Under the pieces are notes generated by a model. That model searched no databases and was not told the DNA's origin. It worked only from the letters and a program-made list of their open reading frames with translations. From assembly GCA_046348365.1 (NCBI GenBank), contig JAXMEL010000004.1, positions 496,001 through 560,000 of the forward strand: a stretch of 64,000 bases of DNA, read 5' to 3'. This document shows positions 43,210-51,108 of the stretch, piece by piece. The stretch is from JAEUPI01 sp046348365. GTDB taxonomy: Bacteria > Pseudomonadota > Gammaproteobacteria > Burkholderiales > Burkholderiaceae_C. The position numbers were made by a program, and so were the translations under genes. Positions within the stretch are counted from its first letter, which is position 1; each line of letters begins with the position of its first letter.

Positions 43210-45042
43210 CTAGGCGTCGGCCTGCAGCTCGAACTGCATCGCCGCCAGCCGCGCATAGAGGCCGCCGCGCGCCACCAGCTCGGCGTGCGTGCCGGCCTCC
43301 ACCAGGCGGCCGCCGTCGAGCACCACGATGCGGTCGGCGCGCTGCACCGTGGCCAGGCGATGCGCGATCACCAGCGTCGTGCGGTTCATCATCGCCGCCT
43401 CGAGCGCGGCCTGCACCATGCGTTCGCTCTCGGCGTCGAGCGCGCTGGTGGCCTCGTCGAGCAGCAGCAGCGGCGGGTTCTTCAGCATCGCCCGCGCGAT
43501 CGCGATGCGCTGGCGCTGGCCGCCCGACAGGCGCACGCCGCGTTCGCCGAGAAAGCTCGCATAGCCTTCGGGCAGCGCGGTGATGAAGTCGTGCGCGAAC
43601 GCGGCCTTGGCGGCGGCGATCACCTCGGCGTCGCCGGCATCGGGGCGACCGTAGCGGATGTTCTCCATCGCGCTGGTGGAGAAGATGGTGCTGTCCTGCG
43701 GCACGATGCCGATGCGCTGGCGCAGCTCGGCCAGCGCCAGCTCGCGCACCGGCACGCCGTCGACGCGCACGCAGCCGTGGCGCGTGTCGTAGAAGCGCAG
43801 CAGCAGCTGGAACAGCGTGCTCTTGCCGGCGCCGCTGGGGCCCACGATGGCCAGCGTCTCGCCCGGCCGCACGTGCAGCGTCACGTCGCGCAGCGCCGCC
43901 TGCTGCGGGCGCGACGGATAGTGGAAGGTCACCGCATCGAAATCCACGCTCGATCCGCCGTGCGCCGGCGGCAGCGCGCGCGGCGCCGCCGGATCGGCCA
44001 CCGGCGAGCGCGCCGCGAGCAGCTCCATCAGCCGCTCGGTGGCGCCGGCGGCGCGCAGCACGTCGCCGTACACCTCCGACAGCACCGCCACGCTGCTGAC
44101 GAGGATGATCACGTAGACCACGGTCTGGCCGAGGTGGCCCGGCGTGATGCGGCCGGCGAGCACCGCCTGCGTGCCCTGGTACAGGCCCCACAGCAGCGCG
44201 CCGAAGGTGGCGCTGATGATGAAGGCCACCAGCGTCGAGCGCACGCGCGTACGTCTGCGCGCGGTGTCGAAGGCGCGTTCGGTGGCCTGCGCGAAGCGCT
44301 GCGATTCGCGGCCTTCCTGCACGTAGCCCTGCACCACGGGCACGGCGTTGAGCACCTCGGCGGCGATGGCGCTCGAATCGGCCACGCGGTCCTGGCTGGC
44401 GCGCGACAGGCGGCGCACGCGGCGGCCGAAATACAGCGACGGCAGCACCACCAGCACCAGGATGCCGAGCACCTGCGTCATCACGTAGGGATTGGTGATC
44501 ACCAGCATCACCAGCGCGCCGATGCCCATCACCGTGTTGCGCAGGCCCATGCTGAGGCTGGAGCCCACCACGGTCTGCACCAGCGTGGTGTCGGTGGTCA
44601 GGCGCGACAGCACCTCGCCGGTCTGCGTGGTCTCGAAGAACTCGGGGCTCTGCCGCAGCACGTGGCTGTAGACGGCATTGCGCAGGTCGGCCGTGACGCG
44701 CTCGCCGAGCCAGGTGACCATGTAGAAGCGCAGCGCCGAGAACACGCCCAGCGCGGCGCCGACCATGAAGAGGGCAAAGAAGTGTTCGCGCAGCGCCATC
44801 ACCCGCTCGCCGGGGTCGGCCGACACCAGCCCCTGGTCGATCAGCGACTTCAGCGCGATCGGCAGCACCAGCGTCGTCGCCGCGGCCAGCGCGAGGAACA
44901 GCAGCGCCAGCGCGATGCGCCCGCGATACGGCCGCAGGTAGGGCAGCAGGCCGGAGATCGACTTCGGATGTACGGCCTGGGGCCGCGACGCGGGCAGGGG
45001 CATGGACGGCAGTGTAGGCAGGCCCGCCATGACCCCGGTCAT
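43210..45042 (-). CDS. ABC exporter, MsbA/LmrA-like (fused permease-ATPase)
   Basis: This protein of about 610 residues has six membrane spans (about residues 45-330) and a C-terminal ATPase with Walker A GPSGAGKST, signature LSGGQRQRIAIARAM and Walker B LLLLDEATSALD. It works as a homodimer exporting lipids or drugs. Of several ATGs I chose 45040-45042; 45030 and 45003 are equally possible because none has a clear ribosome site. It is divergent from the MarR gene across two palindromes, so MarR may control it. Lipid A transport is not implied. Confidence 0.9.
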   Translation of the reverse strand: MTGVMAGLPTLPSMPLPASRPQAVHPKSISGLLPYLRPYRGRIALALLFLALAAATTLVLPIALKSLIDQGLVSADPGERVMALREHFFALFMVGAALGVFSALRFYMVTWLGERVTADLRNAVYSHVLRQSPEFFETTQTGEVLSRLTTDTTLVQTVVGSSLSMGLRNTVMGIGALVMLVITNPYVMTQVLGILVLVVLPSLYFGRRVRRLSRASQDRVADSSAIAAEVLNAVPVVQGYVQEGRESQRFAQATERAFDTARRRTRVRSTLVAFIISATFGALLWGLYQGTQAVLAGRITPGHLGQTVVYVIILVSSVAVLSEVYGDVLRAAGATERLMELLAARSPVADPAAPRALPPAHGGSSVDFDAVTFHYPSRPQQAALRDVTLHVRPGETLAIVGPSGAGKSTLFQLLLRFYDTRHGCVRVDGVPVRELALAELRQRIGIVPQDSTIFSTSAMENIRYGRPDAGDAEVIAAAKAAFAHDFITALPEGYASFLGERGVRLSGGQRQRIAIARAMLKNPPLLLLDEATSALDAESERMVQAALEAAMMNRTTLVIAHRLATVQRADRIVVLDGGRLVEAGTHAELVARGGLYARLAAMQFELQADA

Positions 45043-45045
45043 CGC

Positions 45046-45090
45046 TTGACCGGGCAATGGCTGCAAGCGCAATAGTTGACTAGGCAATAG
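45046..45090. promoter_or_regulatory. Two MarR-type operators between divergent efflux genes
   Basis: TTGACCGGGCAA (45046-45057) and TTGACTAGGCAA (45076-45087) are near-palindromes (TTG-N6-CAA) exactly 30 bases apart, embedded in a longer direct repeat ending GGCAATRG. The spacing and form match MarR-family operators. The first overlaps a -35-like TTGACC for the marR gene; the second lies close to its start. They could repress both the efflux operon and the MsbA-like gene. Confidence 0.6.
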
Positions 45091-45100
45091 AATAGTGTGC

Positions 45101-45598
45101 ATGGCCCGCACCAGCCGCCAGGCCGCCTTCTACAAGCCCGACAAGCTCGACCCGCGCGAGAGCATCGCCGTGCTGAGCAAACACGTGCTGCATTCGGTGG
45201 GCCAGCAGGTGGACCGCCGCCTCGCAGGTCACGACCTGTCGCACGCGCAGTGGTTGCCGCTGTACCGGCTGTGGCGCTCGGGCGGGCGCAGCACGCCCAA
45301 CGAACTCGCGCGCGAGCTGCAGATGGACCCCGGCGCCGTGACGCGCGCGCTCGACCGGCTGGAGCTCAAGCGCCTGGTGCGCCGCGCGCGCTCCACCGAC
45401 GACCGCCGCGTCGTCCACCTGGAGCTGACGCCGGAGGGCGAGGCGCTGGTGCAGGTGGTGCCGCCGATCCTGGCCGAGGTGATGAACGCGCACCTGGCCG
45501 GCTTCACGCGCAGCGAATGGCGCCTGCTTGTCGAACTGCTGCAGCGCGTGGTGGCCAACGGCCAGGCGCTGGCGGCCGTCGCCGAGGGCAAGGCATGA
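45101..45598 (+). CDS. MarR-family transcriptional regulator
   Basis: This 165-residue winged-helix repressor has the helix-turn-helix STPNELARELQMDPGAVTRALDRLE (core TPNELARELQMDPGAVTRAL, about 67-86) and the wing RRARSTDDRRVVHLELTPEG (about 95-114). It probably represses the downstream tripartite efflux operon until a drug or phenolic ligand binds. I start at the ATG at 45101; a GTG two codons earlier is possible. The stop overlaps the outer-membrane factor gene as ATGA, so regulator and pump are in one operon. Confidence 0.93.
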   Translation: MARTSRQAAFYKPDKLDPRESIAVLSKHVLHSVGQQVDRRLAGHDLSHAQWLPLYRLWRSGGRSTPNELARELQMDPGAVTRALDRLELKRLVRRARSTDDRRVVHLELTPEGEALVQVVPPILAEVMNAHLAGFTRSEWRLLVELLQRVVANGQALAAVAEGKA

Positions 45599-47094
45599 AC
45601 GGCGCGCGGCGTGCGCTGGTCGTGCTGAGCGCAGCGGCGGCGCTCGTCGGCTGCGCCGCGCCGGGATCGCTGCCGCCGCCGGCGCAGCCGCTGGCGCCGG
45701 CACGCGTGGGGTTGGCGGCGAGCACCACATCCGAGGCGCCTGACCGGTGGTGGCAGTCCTGGGGCGACCCCACGCTCGACGCGCTGGTGGCGCGCGCGCT
45801 GGCCGATGCGCCGAGCCTGCAAGCCGCGCAAGCGCGCATCGTGCGTGCGGCCGCGCAGGCGCAGGGCGTGGCCGCGCTCGACCAGCCGCAGCTCGGCCTC
45901 GGTGTCGACGTCACGCGCCAGCGCTACACCGAGCACGGGCTCATCCCGCCGCCGATTGCCGGCGGCACCTACACCAACGCCAACGCGCAGGTCTCGCTCG
46001 GCTGGGAGTTCGATCTCTTCGGCCGCCAGCGCGCCGCGCTCGATGCCGCGCTCGGCGCCGAGCGCGCCGCACGCGCCGATGCGCAGGCCGCCGCGGCGGC
46101 GCTGGCCACGCAGGTGGTGCGCACGGCGGTCGGTCTCGCGCGCGTGCTGGCGCAGCGCGCGGTTCAGCAGCGCACGGTGACGCAGCGCGAGGAGATGCTC
46201 GCGCTGACGCGCCGGCGCGTGCAGGCCGGGCTCGACACGCAAGTGGAGCTGCGTCTGGCGGAATCGGCCGTGCCCGATGCGCGCCAGCAGCTCGCCGCGC
46301 TGGACGAGCAGGCCGTGCTGGCCCGCCACGCGCTGGCCGCGTTGACGGTGCAGCCGCCCGAAGCGCTGGCCGACTATGCGCCGCGCCTGCCGGACGCGAT
46401 CACGCTGCCGCGGCCCGAGGCGCTCGGCGCCGATCTGCTCGGCCGTCGTGCCGACGTGAGCGCCGCGCGCTCGCGCGTCGAGGCCGCGCTGGCCGACGTG
46501 ACGTCGGCACGCGCGCAGTTCCTGCCCAACGTGAGCCTCTCGGCTTTCGTGGGCCTCAGCGCGCTCGGACTCGACCGCTGGCTGGATCTCGGCAGCCGCA
46601 CGCTCGGCGCCGGGCCGGCGCTGCGGCTGCCGCTCTTCGACGGCGGCCGGCTGCAGGCCAACCTGCGCGGCCGCGCCGCCGAAGCCGACGCTGCGGTGGC
46701 CAGCTACAACGCCGTCGTGCTCGATGCCGTGCGCGAGGCCGCCGATGCGCTCGGCTCGCTGCGCTCGCTCGCGCAGCAGCGCGATCTGCAGCGGCAGGCC
46801 GCCCTGGCGGCCGAGGCCGCCTACGACGCCGCACAGCAGCGCTACCGCGCGGGCCTGTCGGGCTACCTGCTCGTGCTGCAGGCCGAAAGCCAGGTGCTCG
46901 CGCAATCGCGCCTCGGCGTCGAGCTGCACGCGCGCGAGCTCGACACGCTGGCGCAGCTGATGCGGACCCTCGGCGGCGGCGTGCCGCCGCCGAATGTGGC
47001 ATCACGCGGTGGCGTGCCGCCGCCGAATGCGGCATCACGCGGCGGCGTGCCGCCGCCGGACGTAGCAGTCTCCCGCACCGAGGCCACGCGCTGA
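45595..47094 (+). CDS. Outer-membrane efflux lipoprotein (NodT/OMF family)
   Basis: This 499-residue TolC-like protein has a lipobox (ALVGCAAPG, Cys at about residue 19) and two OEP domains. DLFGRQRAALDAALGAERAARADAQ (core DLFGRQRAALDAALGAERA) and FDGGRLQANLRGRAAEADAAV (core DGGRLQANLRGRAAEADAA) are hallmark segments. It forms the outer-membrane duct for the EmrA/EmrB pump encoded next. Its C-terminus carries two and a half copies of an 11-residue repeat (GVPPPNVASRG, about 462-487) that other family members lack and that is encoded by a DNA repeat. Confidence 0.92.
   Translation: MNGARRALVVLSAAAALVGCAAPGSLPPPAQPLAPARVGLAASTTSEAPDRWWQSWGDPTLDALVARALADAPSLQAAQARIVRAAAQAQGVAALDQPQLGLGVDVTRQRYTEHGLIPPPIAGGTYTNANAQVSLGWEFDLFGRQRAALDAALGAERAARADAQAAAAALATQVVRTAVGLARVLAQRAVQQRTVTQREEMLALTRRRVQAGLDTQVELRLAESAVPDARQQLAALDEQAVLARHALAALTVQPPEALADYAPRLPDAITLPRPEALGADLLGRRADVSAARSRVEAALADVTSARAQFLPNVSLSAFVGLSALGLDRWLDLGSRTLGAGPALRLPLFDGGRLQANLRGRAAEADAAVASYNAVVLDAVREAADALGSLRSLAQQRDLQRQAALAAEAAYDAAQQRYRAGLSGYLLVLQAESQVLAQSRLGVELHARELDTLAQLMRTLGGGVPPPNVASRGGVPPPNAASRGGVPPPDVAVSRTEATR
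46978..47067 (+). repeat. 33-bp tandem repeat at the 3' end of the OMF gene
   Basis: Units of 33 bases start at 46978, 47011 and 47044 (third partial). Each begins GGCGTGCCGCCGCCG and contains a GGCATCACGCGG tail. The first two differ at two bases. They keep frame and encode GVPPPNVASRG, GVPPPNAASRG and GVPPPDVA. The recent near-identity suggests slippage or insertion of a dispersed repeat. Confidence 0.85.
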
Positions 47095-47116
47095 ACCGTT
47101 GCCGCAACCGATTCCC

Positions 47117-48340
47117 ATGTCCAACGAATCTGCAACTTCACCCCCGCCGCGCGCCGGACGCGCGCGACGCCTCGCGCTCGGCGCGATCCTCGGCATCGCG
47201 GCGCTGGCCGCGCTGGCCTACGGCGCCTACTGGGCGCTGGTGCTGAGCCACTACGAGCACACCGACAACGCCTACGTGCAGGGCGACGTGGTGCAGATCA
47301 CGCCGCAGGTGGCCGGCACGGTCACGGGAATAGCCGTCGACGAGATGGACCGCGTCAAGGCCGGCCAGGTGCTGCTGCGGCTCGACGCCGCCGATGCCCG
47401 CGTCGCGCTCGAGCAGGCCGAGGCGCAGCTGGCGCAGACGGTGCGCGAGGTGCGCACGCTGTACGCCAACAACGCGACCTTCGAATCGCAGATCGCCGCG
47501 CGGCAGGCCGAGGTCACGCGCGCGCAGGCCGACGCCGCGCGGGCGCAGGACGACGTCGATCGCCGCAAGCCGCTGGTGGCCGGCGGCGCGGTGGGCCAGG
47601 AGGAGTTCGCGCACGCCGAGCGGCAGCTGGCCGCGGCACGCGGCGTGCTGGGCGCCGCGCTGTCGGCGCGCGACGCCGCGCGCGCGCAGCTGGCGTCGAA
47701 CCGCTCGCTCACCGACGGCATCCGCGTCGAGCAGCATCCGAGCGTGCTGCGCGCCGTGGCCCGGATGCGCGAGGCCTGGCTGGCGCTCAAGCGCACCGAG
47801 CTGCCGTCGCCGATCGACGGCCACGTGGCCAAGCGCAGCGTGCAGCTCGGCCAGCGCGTGCAGCCGGGCACGCCGCTGATGACGGTGGTGGCGCTCGACC
47901 GGCTGTGGGTCGATGCCAACTTCAAGGAGGCGCAGCTGCGCAGCCTGCGCATCGGCCAGCCGGCCACGCTGCAGGCCGACGTGTACGGCGGCAAGGTCAC
48001 CTACCACGGCACCGTGCAGGGGCTGGGCACCGGCACCGGCGCCGCGTTCGCGCTGCTGCCGGCGCAGAACGCCACCGGCAACTGGATCAAGATCGTGCAG
48101 CGCGTGCCGGTGCGCATCGCGCTCGACGCGAAGGAGCTCGCCGAGCATCCGCTGCGCGTCGGCCTGTCGATGGAGGTGCAGGTCGACATCGGCCGCACCG
48201 AGGGCGCGTCGCTGGCCGAGGCGCCGCGCACGCAGCCGCTGGCGCAGACGCGGCTCTTCGACGCGCCCGACCCCGCGCTCGACGCCGAGGTCGCGCGCAT
48301 CGTGGCCGGGCAGCTCGGCCGCGACGCGCGCCGGCCATGA
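47117..48340 (+). CDS. EmrA-like membrane fusion protein (HlyD family)
   Basis: This 407-residue adaptor has one N-terminal membrane span (about 27-48), the YEHTDNAYVQGDVVQITPQVAG start of the biotinyl-lipoyl domain (core TDNAYVQGDVVQITPQVAG), a long coiled-coil hairpin (about 95-215) and a beta-barrel with LWVDANFKEAQLRSLRIGQ. It bridges the inner-membrane EmrB-like transporter and the outer-membrane factor. The ATG at 47117 is chosen; a TTG 18 bases upstream is unlikely. The stop overlaps the emrB-like start as ATGA. Confidence 0.94.
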   Translation: MSNESATSPPPRAGRARRLALGAILGIAALAALAYGAYWALVLSHYEHTDNAYVQGDVVQITPQVAGTVTGIAVDEMDRVKAGQVLLRLDAADARVALEQAEAQLAQTVREVRTLYANNATFESQIAARQAEVTRAQADAARAQDDVDRRKPLVAGGAVGQEEFAHAERQLAAARGVLGAALSARDAARAQLASNRSLTDGIRVEQHPSVLRAVARMREAWLALKRTELPSPIDGHVAKRSVQLGQRVQPGTPLMTVVALDRLWVDANFKEAQLRSLRIGQPATLQADVYGGKVTYHGTVQGLGTGTGAAFALLPAQNATGNWIKIVQRVPVRIALDAKELAEHPLRVGLSMEVQVDIGRTEGASLAEAPRTQPLAQTRLFDAPDPALDAEVARIVAGQLGRDARRP

Positions 48341-49929
48341 AGCCGGGCGCGCCCTACGTGCCGCCGCCGCCGCTGCACGGCGCGGCGCTGTGGCTGGGCA
48401 CGCTGTCGCTGTCGCTGGCCACGTTCATGAACGTGCTCGACACCTCGATCGCCAACGTGTCGTTGTCGGCGATCGCCGGCGACCTCGGCGTGAGCCCGTC
48501 GCAGGGCACCTGGGTCATCACCAGCTTCGCGGTGGCCAACGCGATCTCGCTGCCGCTCACCGGCTGGCTGACGCAGCGTTTCGGCGCCGTGCGCCTGTTC
48601 GTCGCCAGCGTGCTGCTGTTCGTGCTCAGCTCGTGGTTGTGCGGCATGGCGCCGTCGTTCGGCGCGCTGGTCGCCTTCCGCGTGATGCAAGGGTTGGTGG
48701 CCGGGCCGATGATCCCGCTGTCGCAGACGCTGCTGCTGGCGAGCTACCCGGCGGCCAAGGCCGGCACTGCGCTGGCGCTGTGGGGCATGACGACGCTGGT
48801 GGCGCCGGTGGCCGGGCCGCTGCTCGGCGGCTGGATCACCGACAACGTGTCGTGGCCGTGGATCTTCTACATCAACGTGCCGGTCGGCGTGGTCGCGGCG
48901 GTGCTCACCTGGAGCGTGTACCGCCGGCGCGAGACGCCGGTGCGCAAGCTGCCGATCGACGCCGTGGGCCTGGCGCTGCTGGTGACATGGGTCGGCGCGC
49001 TGCAGCTGATGCTCGACAAGGGCAAGGAGCTCGACTGGTTCGCCTCGACGACCATCATCGCGCTGGCGCTGGTGGCGGTGCTCGGCTTCCTGGTCTTCCT
49101 GGCGTGGGAGCTCACCGACGAACATCCGGTGGTCGACCTGCGCCTGTTCGGCCGCCGCAACTTCGCCGCCGGCGCGCTCGCGCTGTCGGTGGCCTACGGC
49201 CTGTTCTTCGGCAACGTGGTGCTGATGCCGCTGTGGCTGCAGCAGTGGATGGGCTACACCGCCACCGCCGCCGGCATGGCGCTGGCGCCGGTGGGGCTGT
49301 TCGCGATCCTGCTCACGCCGCTGGCGGGGCGCAAGGTGTCGCAATGGGACCCGCGCGTGATGGCCACCGGCGCGTTCGTGGTGTTCGCCTTCGTGCTGTG
49401 GCTGCGTTCGAACTTCACGCCGCAGACCGATTTCTTCCACATCCTCGTGCCGACGCTGATCCAGGGTGCGGCGATGGCCTTCTTCTTCATTCCGCTGACC
49501 ACGCTGATCATGAGCGGCGTGCCGCCCGAGCGCGTGCCGGCCGCGGCGGGCTCGAGCAACTTCGTGCGCATCACCGCCGGCGCGGTCGGCACCTCGATCG
49601 CCACCACGGTGTGGGACGACCGCGCCACGCTGCACCACGCGCGCCTCGCCGAAGCGCTGGGCTCCGGCGCAGGGCCGCTCGACGCCGCCGCCAACGCGAT
49701 GACAAGCGCCGGCTTCACGCGCGAGCAGGCGCTGGCGACGATCAACCGCCTGATCGACCAGCAGGCCTTCACGCGTGCGGCCGACGATGTGTTCCTGGTG
49801 TCGGCATTCGGCTTCCTGCTGCTGACCGTGCTGGTGTGGCTGACGCGCCGGCCGGCGCGCGTGGCGGTGGCACCGCCTGGCGCCGCGCGAGGTGCCTCAG
49901 CGCCGGCGCTGGCCGACGCCGCCCACTGA
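48337..49929 (+). CDS. EmrB/QacA-family drug exporter (DHA2, MFS)
   Basis: This 530-residue MFS protein has 14 predicted membrane spans. ATFMNVLDTSIANVSLSAIAG (core FMNVLDTSIANVSLSAIAG) is the DHA2 motif D1, with GWLTQRFGAVRLF as motif A and GPLLGGWITDNVSWPWIFYIN (core GPLLGGWITDNVSWPWIFY) as motif C. It exports hydrophobic compounds using the proton gradient together with EmrA and the outer-membrane factor. It ends the MarR-led operon. Its last 33 bases overlap the convergent RHH gene. Confidence 0.95.
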   Translation: MKPGAPYVPPPPLHGAALWLGTLSLSLATFMNVLDTSIANVSLSAIAGDLGVSPSQGTWVITSFAVANAISLPLTGWLTQRFGAVRLFVASVLLFVLSSWLCGMAPSFGALVAFRVMQGLVAGPMIPLSQTLLLASYPAAKAGTALALWGMTTLVAPVAGPLLGGWITDNVSWPWIFYINVPVGVVAAVLTWSVYRRRETPVRKLPIDAVGLALLVTWVGALQLMLDKGKELDWFASTTIIALALVAVLGFLVFLAWELTDEHPVVDLRLFGRRNFAAGALALSVAYGLFFGNVVLMPLWLQQWMGYTATAAGMALAPVGLFAILLTPLAGRKVSQWDPRVMATGAFVVFAFVLWLRSNFTPQTDFFHILVPTLIQGAAMAFFFIPLTTLIMSGVPPERVPAAAGSSNFVRITAGAVGTSIATTVWDDRATLHHARLAEALGSGAGPLDAAANAMTSAGFTREQALATINRLIDQQAFTRAADDVFLVSAFGFLLLTVLVWLTRRPARVAVAPPGAARGASAPALADAAH

Positions 49930-50106
49930 CGGCGACGCGGCGGCCGCGCTGCGCGCGCGCATGCCGCGGCGCTCCAGCGCCTCGCGCAGCAGGTACTCCA
50001 CCTGCGCGTTGGCGCTGCGCAACTCCTGCGCGGCCAGCCGCTCGACCTCGGCCCACAGGGCGGGGTCGATGCGCAGCACGAAGTGCTTCTTGTCCGGGCT
50101 GGCCAC
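49897..50106 (-). CDS. Arc-type ribbon-helix-helix protein
   Basis: This 69-residue protein reads KKHFVLRIDPALWAEVERLA followed by ANAQVEYLLREALERRG, the beta-strand and two helices of a ribbon-helix-helix DNA-binding domain (about 6-48) with the typical helix-capping turn. A short basic tail follows and runs into the end of the emrB-like gene on the other strand. The GTG at 50104-50106 is the fitting start. It lies 24 bases after the SPFH gene and could autoregulate the pair through the palindrome at 51041-51066. Confidence 0.8.
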   Translation of the reverse strand: MASPDKKHFVLRIDPALWAEVERLAAQELRSANAQVEYLLREALERRGMRARSAAAASPSVGGVGQRRR

Positions 50107-50130
50107 GGGAGCGAGGGCCTGCGTGCGCTT

Positions 50131-51021
50131 TCAGTTGTAAAGCGTGCCGGCGTTGACGATCGGCTGCGTGTCGCGGTCGGAGCACAGCACGACCAGCAGG
50201 TTGCTCACCATCGCCGCCTTGCGCTCGTCGTCGAGGTGCACGATCTCGCGCTCCGACAGGCCCTTGAGCGCCGCCTCGACCATCGACACCGCGCCGTGCA
50301 CGATCTTCTGCCGCGCGCTGATGATCGCCTCGGCCTGCTGGCGGCGCAGCATCACCTGCGCGATCTCGGGCGCGTAGGCGAGGTGGCTGAGCTTGGCATC
50401 TTCGACCGCCACGCCGGCGTCGTCGAAGCGCTCCTGCAGCTCGGCCTTCAGCGCCACGACCGCGGCGTTGCCGGCACGCAGCGTGGTCTCGCCGGGGGCG
50501 AGGTCGTCGCCTTCGTCGTAGGCGAACTGCGTGGCGAGGTGGCGGATCGCGGCCTCGGCCTGCACCGCCACGTATTGCTCGAAGTTCTCGACGTCGAACA
50601 CCGCGGCGGCGGTGTCGTGCACGCGCCAGACGACCACGGCGCTGATCTCCACCGGGTTGCCGCGCTTGTCGTTGACCTTGAGCGTCGGCGCGTTGAGGTT
50701 GCGCGCGCGCAGCGACAGGTGGCGCTTCTTGAAGAACGGGTTGGCCCAGCGCAGGCCCTCGTGGCGGTCGGTGCCCGCGTAGGCGCCGAACAGCGTGAGG
50801 ATCGCCGCCTCGTTGGGCTGCAGCATGTAGAGCCCGCCCAGCGTGAGCGCACCGACGACGATGGCGAGCACCTCGGCGGCGAACATCGCCGGGCCGGGGC
50901 CGCGCGCACTGAACAGCAGCACGGCGCCGCCGATCACGAACGCCACGCCGAGCAAGGCCATCGCATACCCGTTGGCAGAGGCGTAGTCGCGTTCGCGACG
51001 ACGTTCGGTCGGACGATTCAT
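50131..51021 (-). CDS. SPFH/band 7 membrane protein
   Basis: This 296-residue protein has two N-terminal membrane spans (about 18-38 and 45-66) and a band 7/SPFH domain (about 68-230): LQPNEAAILTLFGAYAGT, KVNDKRGNPVEISAVVVWRV (core VNDKRGNPVEISAVVVWRV) and RFDDAGVAVEDAKLSHLAYAPEI (core GVAVEDAKLSHLAYAPEI). SPFH proteins oligomerise into membrane microdomain scaffolds. GGGAGG precedes the ATG. The paired RHH regulator and the palindromic promoter suggest a regulated two-gene unit. The function is unknown. Confidence 0.92.
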   Translation of the reverse strand: MNRPTERRRERDYASANGYAMALLGVAFVIGGAVLLFSARGPGPAMFAAEVLAIVVGALTLGGLYMLQPNEAAILTLFGAYAGTDRHEGLRWANPFFKKRHLSLRARNLNAPTLKVNDKRGNPVEISAVVVWRVHDTAAAVFDVENFEQYVAVQAEAAIRHLATQFAYDEGDDLAPGETTLRAGNAAVVALKAELQERFDDAGVAVEDAKLSHLAYAPEIAQVMLRRQQAEAIISARQKIVHGAVSMVEAALKGLSEREIVHLDDERKAAMVSNLLVVLCSDRDTQPIVNAGTLYN

Positions 51022-51040
51022 CGCAGGCCTCCCGATCGGG

Positions 51041-51086
51041 CTATTGAAGTGATATCACTCTAATAGCTTCAGGGCTGCGCTGTCAA
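51041..51086 (-). promoter_or_regulatory. SPFH promoter with palindromic operator
   Basis: On the minus strand a perfect TTGACA (51086-51081) is followed after 15 bases by TATTAG (51065-51060), or after 18 by TAGAGT. A dyad at 51041-51066 (CTATT...AGTGATATCACT...AATAG, 22 of 26 bases symmetrical, core perfect over 12) covers the -10 and start point. It is well placed for repression, possibly by the downstream RHH protein. Confidence 0.65.
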
Positions 51087-51108
51087 GCCACGGCCGCGCC
51101 CGGGAGTG

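Noticed and set aside
45095..45100. GTG start for the MarR gene
   Set aside because: Two codons upstream of an ATG; it gives no domain gain and the ATG is the simpler start.
46978..47067. CRISPR-like array
   Set aside because: Units are contiguous with no unique spacers, and they keep the reading frame of the outer-membrane protein.
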